Assembly: GCA_019054805.1 (NCBI GenBank)
Contig: JAHQIY010000001.1
Span: forward strand, 6,276,501-6,340,500
Direction: 5' to 3'
DNA length: 64,000 bases
Source: Brachionus manjavacas
Lineage: Eukaryota > Rotifera > Eurotatoria > Ploima > Brachionidae
Shown here: one piece after another, positions 1 through 12,494 of the stretch
How the letters are laid out: every line of letters starts with the position of its first letter
Numbering within the stretch: position 1 is the first letter of the stretch
The notes under the pieces: model-generated
The model's database searches: none
Told to the model about the DNA's origin: nothing
Seen by the model: the letters and a program-made list of their open reading frames with translations, nothing else
Program-made: the position numbers and the translations under genes

Positions 1-800
1 AATCTCAACCCAATTCGACAAGATTTTACCTTGAACAACTCGTTGTCTTCTATTTTATAAGAAAGCTTGTATTAATTTTAGTGTCATACCATCTGTGTAG
101 TGTCAAGTCATCATTTTAGTGTCAATTAGTTTGTGCGGAACAGTATCAAGTGCATTTGATAAATCTAGCAGAATCATATCAACAGGATAACTTTTGTCTA
201 GACTCATTGAGATGAAATCTAGAGTTTCCAGAAGATTAGATGTACATAACTTTTTCTTCACAACTCCATTCTGTTCTTTAGATATATTATTATTCTAATA
301 AAGAAAGTCTTTCATTTCGGTTCTTATTATGTTTTCCATAATTTTTTACGGAATTGAAGTTAAAGACACGGGACGATAATTGCTGGCCGTTGATCTAACA
401 CCTTTTTTAAACAATGGAGTAATATTTGCTGATCTGAATTGTATTGGAAGTTGACTATTAGATAATGATTTTCTGAAAATTAAATTTAAAGGAACAGTAA
501 AGGCTACTGCACAGTATTTTAACAATAGCGGATGAAGCTTGTCTACACCACATGATTTATTTTGATTAAGGTCTTGTAATTTTTTATAAACCACTTCATA
601 ACTAATATCATTTGGTTCAATGTCAATATATTCTGAACAGTTTTCATTAAGTTTAACTACAAACGGTGGAGATCCCCATCTTGTTCAATAACAAAAACAT
701 CTTGAAAACATTTATTTAGTAGATTTGATATCTCTTTGGGTTCTAGCGTTAATTCATTGTTTGACTTCTTTAATGGTTTGATTGATTCTCTGATTACTTG
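1..800 (-). pseudogene. Decayed LINE reverse transcriptase fragment
   Basis: The minus strand encodes pieces of a non-LTR retrotransposon RT. The longest open stretch (594..346) contains NYRPVSLTSIP, the RT domain-2 motif. It continues below 345, past an in-frame stop, into LLDLSNALDTVPHKLI, which matches the palm motif usually read as LDFSKAFDTVPH. Above 600 the frame shifts, and a stretch resembling the linker before the RT (NKCFQDVFVIE) is seen. At least one stop and one frameshift show it is dead. The element runs off the left edge of the window, so its 3' end is not visible. Placement in the Jockey/CR1 group is inference from motif style. Confidence 0.75.
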
Positions 801-2539
801 TTGATCATTTAGATATTTTATTATTTATTTTTGATATAGCATTTTTAAATAAAATTCGTATGATAAAGATTTAAATGAAAAAAGTAAGTTGTTAATGTTT
901 TTAAAAAATTTTCTTTTTTAAAAAAAATTTAAATTTAAATTTTTTTCGGATAATTTATTTTTAATTTGAAAACTATGCTTGAAAAACTTTTTTATAATAA
1001 ATTGTTTATATTATTTGTTGTATTTTAGAATGTCTGTTTTTTATGCTAATTTTGATTGTGATATTTAAAATGATCTTCAGAAAATTCTTTATAAATGGGC
1101 TCTAAAGATCTCAATTTAATGTCCGAAAATTTCTGTCTATTTTAGGGTCTGCTAAAGGTAATATCGATGCAAAAGAAAACGACTCCTCAAAAATCGAACT
1201 TGAATTACAAAAAAAATAATTCGTGGTAAAGGTAAAACCAATAAAAAATATGAAACTTGTAGTTTTAAGGAAGGAGCTTTACAGAAAACTAATGACTCAA
1301 TTGTACGAAACTTATGTTCATTTTGTTTTACAAAATAAGGTAAGTTTTTTTTTCTATTTTAAATTTTTAGAAAAAACTGCGTAATTATAATTCAAATTTT
1401 TACATGCTTAAAGATTTAGTTTTAATGAAACAACTTAATTTCAAAATTTCAAAAAAATTAAATAGAAAAAAAACTTGCCATATACTAAAGAGGAAAACAA
1501 ACAGTTCTACAAGTGCTGTAACGAAAAAATCAACATTTAAGTCATCTTTTTAAATTATTTCTCATAGTGATTCCGAAAATGCATCGATTTTCAATTAAAC
1601 TTAAAAAGATAATCATGATATCGATGAAGCAGAAAATAACTTTTTGATTAAAGAAGTTAAACAAAAATAACCGAATTATTAGATAATGGTTTAAGGAAAC
1701 CAAAAGCTTTCAAGAAAAATTTTAGGAAAATTAAAAAAGGATAGTTTATATGTCTATAATGAACAAGCTTATTTTCATTTTTCAAAAACAATCCATTTGA
1801 AGGAATAACTTTTCAAATAATTTTTAAATTTTTTGAACTTCAATTTCTAAAATCTCATTTAATAATTATATGGATTCAAAATAATTAAATTTAAAATTAA
1901 AATTCAGTTTAAACGTTTATTCTTAACTCCGTGATATGCATTAAATTAATTCAAGAAGAAGAAAAAAAGAATTTCATTCCTTAGCTTTTTTTTTAATTCT
2001 ACTTTCTTTTTTACTTTTAATTTGGTGTGTTGGTAGTTAAAAAATAAAAAAATAAATTGTATTGGAAAATTCTTTTTTAAGTTTAAATTGTTAATCTTAA
2101 AAATTGAAGTTGATTTAGGCCTTTAAAATATAAACACTTGTTTCATTTAAATCTTTATCATCCGAATTTTATTAAATGCCTTATTAAAAATAAATAATAA
2201 AATAAAGATTTACCACTGTCACAAGGTCAAAACTTTCAATTTATCGATAGTTTCATTTTTTAACATTAATTTTTAAAATGGCACAATCTTTTAAAATAAT
2301 TTGGAACTTTACTTTGAATTGACGTTCCCTTTTGCTCAACGAAATTTATTTAATTTTCAAGATAAAAATCCTTCAGATTTAAAAATCAGAAGAGTTTTTA
2401 TTTTCAACACAGGATTCCACAGGATTATTCTATAATCTTGTAATAGAATTTTTGGAAATCTTGTTCTAAGATTTTCAGAATCATCAAAAATACAGATAAG
2501 AATAAATTTATTGAAAAAATTCAGGGTAATATTATTTAT
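801..2539. other. Gene-poor AT-rich stretch
   Basis: No gene could be supported. Around 1145-1340 (+) there is a short coding-looking stretch ending at a GTAAG donor-like site, and around 1540-1690 an acidic, Ser/Asp-rich decayed frame. Both are full of stops and may be the remains of one old gene. Confidence 0.4.
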
Positions 2540-2812
2540 TCAGTGACCTGACATGATTTTGAATAAATATTCTTTCCCTGAATGCACGAGACTTTCACTT
2601 GAAAGAGAATCCTGATTCAATTCACCATGAGAATTAGCGACACCAGCTCCGTAGAATCGTCTCCATTTGTCTCTTAATCTTTTCAAGCGCCCATTAACTG
2701 CCCGATTGTCCATATAAAGAAAAGCTTCGTTAAAAAGAATAACGCATATGTGGGGCAGGGATTGAGGACTCTCTTTCTGAGTCATGTCAAATTGACCCCA
2801 ACTGACTAGCAT
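2540..2812 (-). other. Unrecognised 90-codon ORF in a GC-richer island
   Basis: This open frame stands out because its base composition is clearly less AT-rich than its surroundings and it has ordinary amino-acid use (for example NGRLKRLRDKWRRFYGAG). I recognise no domain, signal peptide or membrane segment. It could be an isolated exon, a transposon fragment or a chance ORF in an inserted piece of foreign composition. No splice partner was found. Confidence 0.2.
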
Positions 2813-3082
2813 CGGTAAAACAGACTTGCTGCTTAAGGCATGCTCCTAAATCTAAGTCTATCCATTTTTAGGATCAGGTTTATCCATTTTTTTTTGTTTA
2901 AAAAATTAATTAAATAAAAAATAAATTTTAATTTCATAAGAGAATTTTAAAATATAAAATTAATTTAAGTTTATTGAGAAGAGATCTTATGAAGATTTTT
3001 ATGACTCCTTAAACATTTAAAAAAATAAATCAGATATTGAAATTTTCTAGTATTTATTATTTGTACATATTTTTAAAATATT

Positions 3083-3106
3083 CTATCTATCTATCTATCT
3101 ATCTAT
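3083..3106. repeat. (CTAT)n microsatellite
   Basis: About six perfect copies of the tetranucleotide CTAT, followed by T-rich sequence. Confidence 0.9.
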
Positions 3107-3666
3107 TTATTTTTAATATTTTTAATATAATTTTTAAAATTTGCAGTTTTTGGTGAATTTTTTTTAGGGAAAAAATAAAAAAACTGAATAAAATGGATTG
3201 AATCCATTTTATTATGTTGACCAAAATTTATATCAATTTTAGTTAATTTTGGCCAAAAAAGGCTTAAAAGAAAGAAAAAACACTAAAGAAACATTTCTAA
3301 TCTTTTAAATTTTATTTACAAAATTATTTATATATTGTTTGGTTGTCAATTGTCATTGTCTTGAGAGTAAACAAAGTCTCCCAAGACTACTAAATTTAAT
3401 TTTTTTTCGTTTATTTAAAAAAACATTTTTATTTCTAATTCTTTTTAGATGCTATTTAGCTAGGCCTCTAATTCTGCCTGGGAGTCTCTGAATTGTTTTC
3501 TTCGTAATTCCTTATTGACGAAATTATTTTGAAATAATTCTTGTATATTTAAAAATCTTTTAAGTAATGCCTTTTAATATAATCAAATAATAATCAAATC
3601 CATTTGTATTTATATTGATGTCTAATTTATTTAAATTATTTAAAAAAATTTTAGTCAAAAAAAGAA

Positions 3667-5883
3667 ATGCTAGCAAAACAATTTATTTTTATTCTACATT
3701 GTGTTACTAAGCGATTTATTTGTGATATAACTTCTATAGAAAAAGGATTAGATTGTCCGAATCCGAAAAACTTTGAGTATCAAAGAACTCATTTTTACCA
3801 CAACTCATACCCGTTTCAAAGCTACGATGATGTAATGATTAGAAATTTTAATTCATTTGGTGACATAAAACTGGAATGTTTCAATAACATTTATCTAATT
3901 AGATCTTTAACACTTATTCCTTATAAATTCTTAATTCTAAACAATGATCTTAGATTTGATAACTATTCAATTTTTACAGAGCAAGCCAATTTCAAATTCT
4001 CTTATATAAAAAGTTTTAGCTTTGATTTTAAAATATTTGAAAATTTCAAAAATTATTCAATTAGTTTATACTTTATGTTCACACATTTTTTATTCAATAA
4101 TGATACTGGACAAATTTCACTATTTCAAAATTTTGAAGAAATATTTTTTTTACCAAATTGCAAGTATTATCGAGAAACAAGATCCGGCGCATTCAAAAGT
4201 AGCAAGATAAAACTTTTAAGAATACATGGATTAAGTGATACGATTATAAAACAAAACATTCTTGAATTTGACACAAAAATAATTGGACTGGAAGCCAATA
4301 TTGAAACTTTGGAACTTGGTTTTTACCGATTTTCTCTCAAAAACAGACTTTTGGATCCAAATGTTTTTGAAAATATTAGCTTTTTAACATTGTCTGGGCG
4401 ACTAGATTCAATAGATGATAACATTTTTAAAAAATTTTATCGATTAGAGAGATTAACTTTGATTAATGGAAATTTTATTTATAGATTAAAAAAAGGATTC
4501 CTTTTTTTAAATAGTCTTAATTTTAAAGAAAGAACTGAAAAAAAAGCTGTTTTTCAGATTTTCCAATACTATTTTCCAGATGAAGATTTTTGTTTTTTTG
4601 AAAATTTTCCAAGAAATAAGTCAATTTTTGTTGAGATTTCTTATAGACCTTTTGATTGTTCATGTCTTTACTTGTGGCTAGTTGACTTGTATTTTAAAAT
4701 TTCTTCTACAGTGTCAATTCACAATTTTTGTTTTAATTTTGAGCAAAAAACATGTAATTTTGACTTACTGTTAAAAAAGTGTGACAAAAAATTTTTTAAA
4801 GGAAGACATTTAAATAAAATCGATCAATTGTATCTTACCGAAATTGTCAATTTTTTTCTGATTTTTTTATTTCCTTTCATTTGCCTAGCATCATTGGCAA
4901 CAAATTTTATAAATATAATTGTATTGAAAAAGATGAATTTAAAAAATCAGTATTCGATTAAAATTAACAAAATTTTGTTGTACGAGTGGATGCTATCTAA
5001 TTCAGTTCTTAATTTTATGTACTCTTTAATTTATTCATTTCATCTTTTAAATGAGTGTGTGATTAACAAGATAAGTTTTTGCTCGATCTTAAGTCGCTCA
5101 ATTCCAGTTCAATATTTTGAGATTTATGTAATTGATTTTTTTGGAAATACTTTAAAAACTTTATCTAATGTTTTCAGCTTGTTAATTTCCATTCAGAGGT
5201 TCAATATTTTAAACAATAGGTCATTTTTCAAATGTGATTTTAGCAAAATTAAAAATCGATATTGCATTTTTTTTATTTTGATAATACTATCTTTCTTATT
5301 TAATATTGATAAATTTTTAACAAGTGAAATTAACACTGATTTTTCGAATTTCGAAGATTTTTATCAAGAATTTCCGAATAGAAATACATTTAAAGGACTT
5401 TTTGACCATGAAAATCGTCCAAAATTTAGGAATATTTTTTTTAAACAAAAAAATCCTTTGCATTTTATTTTGTTCTGTATAAATTTCTTAATTAATGATG
5501 CCTTGCTGATCATTATTATTTGTTTTATTGATATTTTATTTATTTTAAAATTTAAAAAAGACATGGAAATAAAGAAAAAATTGTTGACCATTAACAAAGA
5601 GAAAAAGATGATAGCTGATATTTATATTATAAGAACTATGGTTGTGATGATCTTAAATGTTAGTATTCTTTTGATCTCTCGGGGTCTTGAATTTTTTATA
5701 AATTCATTTATTTTTTATCAAAATATATCAAATGGTGTATGTAATACGATAAACAAAGTATGTACTAATTATTACAATTATGGAAATATTCTATTTATTA
5801 CCAGCTCATCATTCACTGCTGTGGTGTATTTCGGGATAAATAAAGGATTTCGTAAAACTTTTAGATCAATTATAAAATTTTGA
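3667..5883 (+). CDS. Seven-transmembrane receptor with LRR-like ectodomain
   Basis: A 738-residue single-exon protein, probably a plasma-membrane receptor. The first ~390 residues look extracellular: Asn/Phe-rich, with leucine-rich-repeat-like strands at about 210-270 (LETLELGFYRF, FLTLSGRLDSI, RLERLTLINGNF). A Cys cluster follows at about 330-375 (FDCSCLYLWL...C...C...C) that fits an LRR C-terminal cap. Seven hydrophobic segments lie at roughly 392-420, 437-462, 485-512, 532-548, 598-628, 655-676 and 704-724. The rhodopsin-family landmarks are degenerate: the end of TM3 reads SIQRF instead of DRY, and TM7 reads AVVYF instead of NPxxY. The N-terminus is only weakly signal-peptide-like. An acceptor-like TTTTAG lies just before the ATG, so a 5' UTR intron is possible. 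AATAAA follows near 6001. Ligand unknown. Confidence 0.8.
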   Translation: MLAKQFIFILHCVTKRFICDITSIEKGLDCPNPKNFEYQRTHFYHNSYPFQSYDDVMIRNFNSFGDIKLECFNNIYLIRSLTLIPYKFLILNNDLRFDNYSIFTEQANFKFSYIKSFSFDFKIFENFKNYSISLYFMFTHFLFNNDTGQISLFQNFEEIFFLPNCKYYRETRSGAFKSSKIKLLRIHGLSDTIIKQNILEFDTKIIGLEANIETLELGFYRFSLKNRLLDPNVFENISFLTLSGRLDSIDDNIFKKFYRLERLTLINGNFIYRLKKGFLFLNSLNFKERTEKKAVFQIFQYYFPDEDFCFFENFPRNKSIFVEISYRPFDCSCLYLWLVDLYFKISSTVSIHNFCFNFEQKTCNFDLLLKKCDKKFFKGRHLNKIDQLYLTEIVNFFLIFLFPFICLASLATNFINIIVLKKMNLKNQYSIKINKILLYEWMLSNSVLNFMYSLIYSFHLLNECVINKISFCSILSRSIPVQYFEIYVIDFFGNTLKTLSNVFSLLISIQRFNILNNRSFFKCDFSKIKNRYCIFFILIILSFLFNIDKFLTSEINTDFSNFEDFYQEFPNRNTFKGLFDHENRPKFRNIFFKQKNPLHFILFCINFLINDALLIIIICFIDILFILKFKKDMEIKKKLLTINKEKKMIADIYIIRTMVVMILNVSILLISRGLEFFINSFIFYQNISNGVCNTINKVCTNYYNYGNILFITSSSFTAVVYFGINKGFRKTFRSIIKF

Positions 5884-8541
5884 TTTTGAATTAGAAAATT
5901 TTTTCAATTTTTTCAACAATCTTATATAATTAATTCAAATGAATATAAAATTCCATGAAAATGTTTTTATTTTCTTAAAATTTAATTCACATAACTGTTG
6001 AATAAAAAAAAAACAGTCAACCCTCGACAATCCGACTAATGTGTCGAAAATTTGATAATCTGGAATTAAGAGAAAATTAAAAAATTATATATACAACTTT
6101 ATTCCTAGATTTAGCAAAACTTGTTTATTACTACATCTTTTTTATAAACGAAAGAGAGCTTATTGCATTAGCAATTGATTCTTGGTCAAACCCAGCACTT
6201 TCACTATTTTCAATATAAGAGGCCAACCCATGTATTTTTTTAATTTTTCAAGCCAGCCAGATGAGTATTCCATTTCCAGTCCTTTATCTCATCGACAACC
6301 AAATATTTCTAACATCAAATAACCATAATATCAATCTATTTTCAATTTTTGGAAATCTAGCATTTGATAAACGTTTAGAATTGACATAGCGTATATTGCC
6401 GAGTGAAAATATTTTTTCAATTAAATAAATGTCGTTCTACCCGAATGAACCTGATAATTTTTACCAAATAAAAACAAAATGTTGAAATTTTTTTTCCTTG
6501 TTCAGCGCAATGTGCTACCATAGGCGCCAGCTTGCTTGCCGTAGCTTTTTTATTGTTATTATTATTTATGCTTTTTTGCTGATTATTAAATTTTTTAATT
6601 GTTATTTCAAATAAAAACAAAAAAGTTATACAAATTTTGATTTTGTTCCTCTGAGATCTGTAATTTTGATTAAAAATTATCGAATATTGTTAAACCTGAA
6701 ACTAAAAGTTAAAATAGAACATCAATAATACGGAATAAAAGATGAAGAAGGTCTATGAAAAAATTCAAATGCTGTATCCCAGTAATAATCGGATTTGTTT
6801 AATAGTCAAAATGCTTTCCTTATGTCTTTGATACACCTGAAATTACTTTTTTTTGTTTCAAAAATTCGCTTTGAAAATTTTGCTAATTTTAAATAAATCT
6901 CCTTTTCGAGCTTCACATCATAAGCATAGAAAATTAGCACTAAAAAGTCCTGAGTCTGTATTGAAGACATTTCCAATCGGAACTAAAAGGATATTATATT
7001 TTGTAATTTTTTCTTCAAAAAAAAATGAGTAAAAAGAACAAAAAATGTTCCAATTACTTGCCATCCAATTTTTAATTCTTTCATAATTCTCTTATTCGAC
7101 TTGAAATATACCCAAAGAGTACGTACCATTGACTCCAGCAAATGCTTTATGAATGAGCAAAATTTCTAAAAATTTACCCAAATAGGATCATAATTATTTT
7201 AATTAAGATCAATAACTTGTTCATTTATTTTATTTTGATAAATAATTTTGATATTTTTTTTTAAATTAAATATTGATTTATTTAATTAAAAAAATTTGGA
7301 TATTTTTCAATGCACAGAAATGATTTAAAATCTGTCATAAACAACTAATAAATCAATTGAAAGATTATTTAAATTGCTTGACTGTTGAAAAATGGCTTAA
7401 AAAACCCTTGTATCAAGGCGAATATTACGCAATTGTTTCTATAAATTCTTTTATTAAAAGAAATAAGCTTCAATTTGTTAAATAAATATTTTCTCATTTA
7501 AAAGGTTTTTCTATAATAATTGATAATGAAACTTTATAAAAGACCTAAAAATTAATTATTAAATAGATTGTCCGCACGATTTTTCAAAATCGTTTAAACG
7601 GCTTCTCAAATTGCTCAATCTAAATCTGTTTCAAAAGCGTGGAATAAATTAGAAAATTGTTTTGAGCTAAATATATTTCTATACGAATTATATTTAGTTG
7701 ATCTATTTTAGCTGGTTTGGGGACAAATCATTTAACTATTCCAAGATACATATTCATTTTTTTCAGAATCCAATTCCGTAATTTGAGCTATTTGCCTTTA
7801 AAAATTCTGATTTATTTTTTAGTTTATTTCAAGCTGGTATTTATTCAAATTTTATTTGGTTTGAAAATAAATTATTTTAAGCTTAATGGCTGAATGAAGT
7901 TGGTTTTATTATTTTGCAATTTATAAACTAACTTGAAGTGTATTATTTCAAAAGGGCTATTTATCTAGATCTCTGAAGGACCATTTATTAAATTTAAAGT
8001 TCATTTTAGATTCTTTTCTATGGTTTCCTCAAATGCTTCATTTATTCTGAATTTAATAGAAAATTTACGCATCAATTTAATAAAACAGCATCCGCAAATT
8101 CATATTTCAATTTTTTCTTTTAGGTCATTACTTACGAGATTTTACTATTTATCTATCGGATATCCGAAATCCTATGCCCAGAGATTAATTAACTTTTTTT
8201 TTGAAAAGTAAGATTGTTTGAAAAGAAATTATCAAAAAACTTCATTAGTTATTAAAGAATCATTTTACTTCATTATTTTATCGTTCAATAAAAATTTCTT
8301 TTTTTTTAAAAAAAGTTTTCCTGCTGAACACATAAAATTCTTAAATTTTCTTCTAAATTTAATATGATTTTTAGAAAAGTTATTAAAACTAGAATTACAA
8401 TTTACACATAAAGAAATACAGGCTTTCTTCTTTCCTTTTAAAGCATTTTTTTTATAGAATTTGGAAAATTTAGATCATTTTTTAAAATAATTTTTCTCAA
8501 ATTTTTTCATATCTTATTAATATCATTTTTTTGGGATTGTA
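5884..8541. other. Intergenic, no gene seen
   Basis: Long AT-rich stretch with stops in all frames. Open frames at 6417-6620 (-) and 8020-8211 (+) have no recognisable domain and are not called. Confidence 0.5.
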
Positions 8542-8855
8542 AAATTCGTTTAAATTCGATCATTTCAATTCAAAAAAACTTGAATAAAATTTAAAAAAAA
8601 TAATAATAATTTAGATCTGTAAAATGTTAAATTTTAAGCAAATTTTCTGAATGCAGTAAAAGTCTGTAAAAAATCTCTGCATTTTGTACGTCATTAAAAA
8701 GTATTCTAATCAACTGTGCAGAGTTTTTCAGGCATTTATTTTCGGATTAAGCAAAGTTGCTTAAAATTAAGCATTTTTCAGAACTAAATTCTCTCTTTTG
8801 TTAAAAAATTTATTCAAGTTTTTTTGAATTGAAATGATCGAATTTAAACGAATTT
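8542..8855. mobile_element. MITE-like foldback element
   Basis: The outer ~45 bases form a nearly perfect terminal inverted repeat: the left end reads AAATTCGTTTAAATTCGATC and the right end is its reverse complement (GATCGAATTTAAACGAATTT). The pairing continues inwards, imperfectly, through ATCTGTAAAATG and its partner near 8770-8800. There is no coding capacity in ~314 bp. No convincing target-site duplication was found. Weakly similar sequence occurs at 19.95-20.03 kb and perhaps at 52.7 kb. Confidence 0.65.
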
Positions 8856-9189
8856 CACTACTCCTTTTTTTAATCTATTATTAATATAAAGTGAAAAAGA
8901 AAAAAATTTAAAAATTTATCCTTAGTGTATAAATAAAATTTTGAACTAAAAATTTGATTTCAAAGAAAGAAAAAACAAAATACTATTGTTTTAAAAATGA
9001 GCCTCTTCATCTGGGATTAGATTCTTTATTTTTTTTTAATTTAATCCATCTATGTAAAAAGCTGGAAAGTTTATAAAGAATTTATTTCAAATTTCTTTTT
9101 TGACTTTAAGATAAGTTAAACAACTATAACTGGAAAAAGGTTCATTTTCAGGTCGTAAAAAAACAAGGAGTAATATGCTTCTTCGAATC

Positions 9190-9405
9190 AAACTGGATTG
9201 TGGAATTCCTGAAGGATCTGTACTGGATTTGATATTGTTTATTATTTATATATTATTATTGATTAAAAATTACTTTAAGATTTTTGATTATTCTACGAAG
9301 ACCTTAACAAGAATTCAAATTTAAACTATATGCTACAGCTCAAACAGGATTAAGCTTAATGCTGATAGATGTAAGATTGGGCAGATAGAAGATTCGGGGC
9401 TGTAA
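9190..9405 (+). pseudogene. LINE RT palm-domain fossil
   Basis: The plus strand encodes DCGIPEGSVLDLILFIIY, a decayed version of the RT motif G(V/I)PQGSVLGPxLF. About 50 codons on lie a KLYA-like remnant and KLNADRCKIG, which match the catalytic YADD region and the following KLNxxKCK motif. The frame shifts between these pieces. No other part of the element is recognisable nearby. Confidence 0.6.
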
Positions 9406-12400
9406 TAAAAAACGAAATCTTATAAGAAATATTTAGTTAAGCTCATCACCATTTATAGCAAATCTCATAACAATGATCATTTAACAAAAATTGCCCATAA
9501 GGAAATTTTTATTTTATTCATTTATTTTTTTTATCCACTTATAAAATACAATTAAATAAAGTAAAGTGTTTGACAATAAATTAATGATAAGCAAAAAAAA
9601 CTCGACATGTTCATTTTTTTTGCGGACCACCATAAGAAAATTTCTAATTTAAAGATGATATAACATTTAGCTTCAAAATTAGTGTTGAAATTACCAAAAT
9701 TTGTCTTGACTTAGAAGATATAATAACCAAAATAAGAATAACATCTTAATATTTTGGGTTATTTTCAGTCACTTAAATTTAATCAAATTAAAATTTAAAT
9801 TTAAAATACTTTCAATTCTTTTTAAATCACATTTTAATTAGAATATTTGATTAGTTTAGCCTGGCGGAAATTAGAAAAAAGGTTTTTTTGAAAAAAAATT
9901 ATTTAAAAAATATCTTTAAATAAACACTGATACTGCTTCTATCGCCATAATATATTTTTTTTATTTTAAATAAACAAATTGAAATAGGTCTAGGAAATTG
10001 AACAGTTCTAGAAAGAAAATGTAACATGAAAGTAATGGTGTAGAATAAAAATTGGCAAAAAATACATTCTAAAATATTTTTTGTAAAATAATCCTTATTT
10101 TTTTGAAAAAATCATACCAATAACCAGCACACTTAATATCGAGTTTAACTCGGATAGTCGTGACATGATCCTATACAACCTTTAGGTCCATTTGCTCAAA
10201 CAAATGCAAATTTTTTTAAGCTGGTAAAGATTGTTGGCCAGATATATTTATCTGAATTACTTTTTGGCAGCATTTTTTCACAGTATAATATCATTCTCTC
10301 ACTCAGCGGTGTCACCAAAATATGATTTATCATAACCGAGAGTTGCTTTATTTTTGGTTATTTTTCAAAGGGTTTTGCATGTTTAATTGCGTCGTACATT
10401 TTTTTTTTCAAATAAATTCACCTTTGAAATAAAACCATATTTGTTTTGTTTATTCAGTCTGGTTTTAAATTTAAAAAAAGTTGGAAATGCAAAGTCCATT
10501 TATAGAACAAATCAAAATAGATTTTTGCATCATGAATCGATAGTGAACTGTTAGATTTGTAAGAAATAGTTTTTTATTTCTAATAAATTTTAAGATTTAT
10601 ATATCAATTTATTTATCAATTGTAGGGGGTACCGGGATTAAAAATTTCAAAAACAGCAAAAACTCTAAGATTCTTTCAGTTTAGAATTTAGGTATTTGGT
10701 TTTTAATTTTTTCACCGTTAGTCGAAACCGATTACCCTTTTTTATACTGAAACACTAGACATTTGTCCCATAGATATTTAAAAAAATTTCTCTCTAAGCG
10801 ATTTTTGAACCTTTGAACATCTGCTTGTACGACCATTACACAAACCATTCCTTTATGCGTAAATTTAAAAAAAAAAACTGTAACAATTATCTGCAAATTT
10901 GAAATTTTTTCTAAAATTTTAGTTCCTAAATGGCAAATAGCTCAAAACTTTATTCATTAATTTTTGGTTTGTTTTCTTCGATTACTTGAATACTTTCTCA
11001 AAGATGGTTTTAAAGGAATTATCTATATATCAAATGATTAATTTTTTTTGTCCTCTTTAAATTTATATATGAATTTCTGGGAATTTAATCTAAATACCAA
11101 CTGTCAATATTCATTTAGTTTTTGGAAATATTTTATTTTTAGCTCATGAAAATTGAAAATTTAAAACCGCAAAGCCTCATAATCAAACATCATCCCAATT
11201 TTGTTTATTAAAAAGAAAGTAAAGTAAATTCAAATGAAGCTAAAATTAATCCAAATAAATTAATATTTTATATTTTTTTTGATTAAATTTTCAAAGTATA
11301 ATTCAGATTTTAGATTTTATTTTCTTGTATTTTTATTAATTTAATTTTTTCTATCTGTGAATGCGGTATTGGGTTTAAATAGATGAAAAATATTTTTTTT
11401 TAAAAACATGCTTTCGTAAATAACACTAATCCTATTTTTTTCAAAATAATAAGATTTGATTTTTTCATTACTTAAATAAATTTTTTACAATTAAAAATTT
11501 AGTAAAATCTAACATAGATCTAAATTCCGAATCAAATTAGCACCAAGCATAAATATTTGTGTACAAAAAATTACCAAATTACTTTTAATTACTAACAAAA
11601 AAAGTTAGAAAAAAAATTTAAGATAATTCCAAGAACAAAAAAGGCTTAATTTTCCAAAAGCAATAATAAAAAATTAAAAAAAATTTTAATTATAAAATCT
11701 CTTTAAGCAAGATTTAATTGAGTAATTAAGGTTATTTTTGAAATAAAAGTAAACGAGGGCTTTTCAGTTCTAGGATTAATCAGAAAAATTATTTACTGTA
11801 ATTATTAGTTAGATAAAATTGATGAGTTAATTTGCAGCCGATGACTAATTAGTCGAAAAAAATTAAACTAATAACAATAAAATTAGAAGTGACAGATAGA
11901 AAGATGAATTTTTTCTCTTAAATATTTAATGAATCGGAAAAAAAATTTTTTTTAAAGGGCGCTAAAAAGAGTCAAATATAGACGGGAAGAATTATTCTAT
12001 TAAATATTTAGATTTAGCATCCTGAATGAAATGCTTCGCTACCTATTCTTATGTTGTTCGAATATCCAAAAATCAATATTAAGCCCCCCGAGTGAGCCCA
12101 ATTTTCAGAATAAGTTTAATATCCGACCAATTCGAATGACCAGCCGAGCTTTTCTAATATGTAATTACAAGAGAAAATCATGCACAAGCAATATCATGCC
12201 ATTAATTGTACATAGGGAATATCAGTTCAAAATTATCAATTATTAACAAGTTTTCCATTAACGAGAGATTTTTCTTATTGCATGAATTCTACAATTGTGA
12301 ATTATTTACTTAGGAAGTAAATTATTTACCAAACTAATCAGTGATTTTAAATTTTTTGATTTGAAACGTTTAATTTATTTTTTAATTTAGATTATGCAAT

Positions 12401-12494
12401 ATTGTTTTAAAAGATTAAATTCATTAATTCTTTAGATATATTTCTTTGTTTTATTGATTTTATTTTTGCCTTGTAATGTTATTCGAGCCAAGAA
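9406..12494. other. Intergenic, no gene seen
   Basis: AT-rich, stops throughout. A 71-codon frame at 12031-12246 (+) has slightly higher GC but no domain and no splice partner; not called. Confidence 0.5.

Noticed and set aside
6417-6620. 67-codon minus-strand ORF with an Asn run
   Set aside because: Composition is simple AAT-repeat translation; nothing recognisable.
12031-12246. 71-codon ORF upstream of the Ig gene
   Set aside because: No domain, no donor or acceptor that would join it in phase to 12495 or 13852, and no signal peptide beyond a short Cys/Leu patch.
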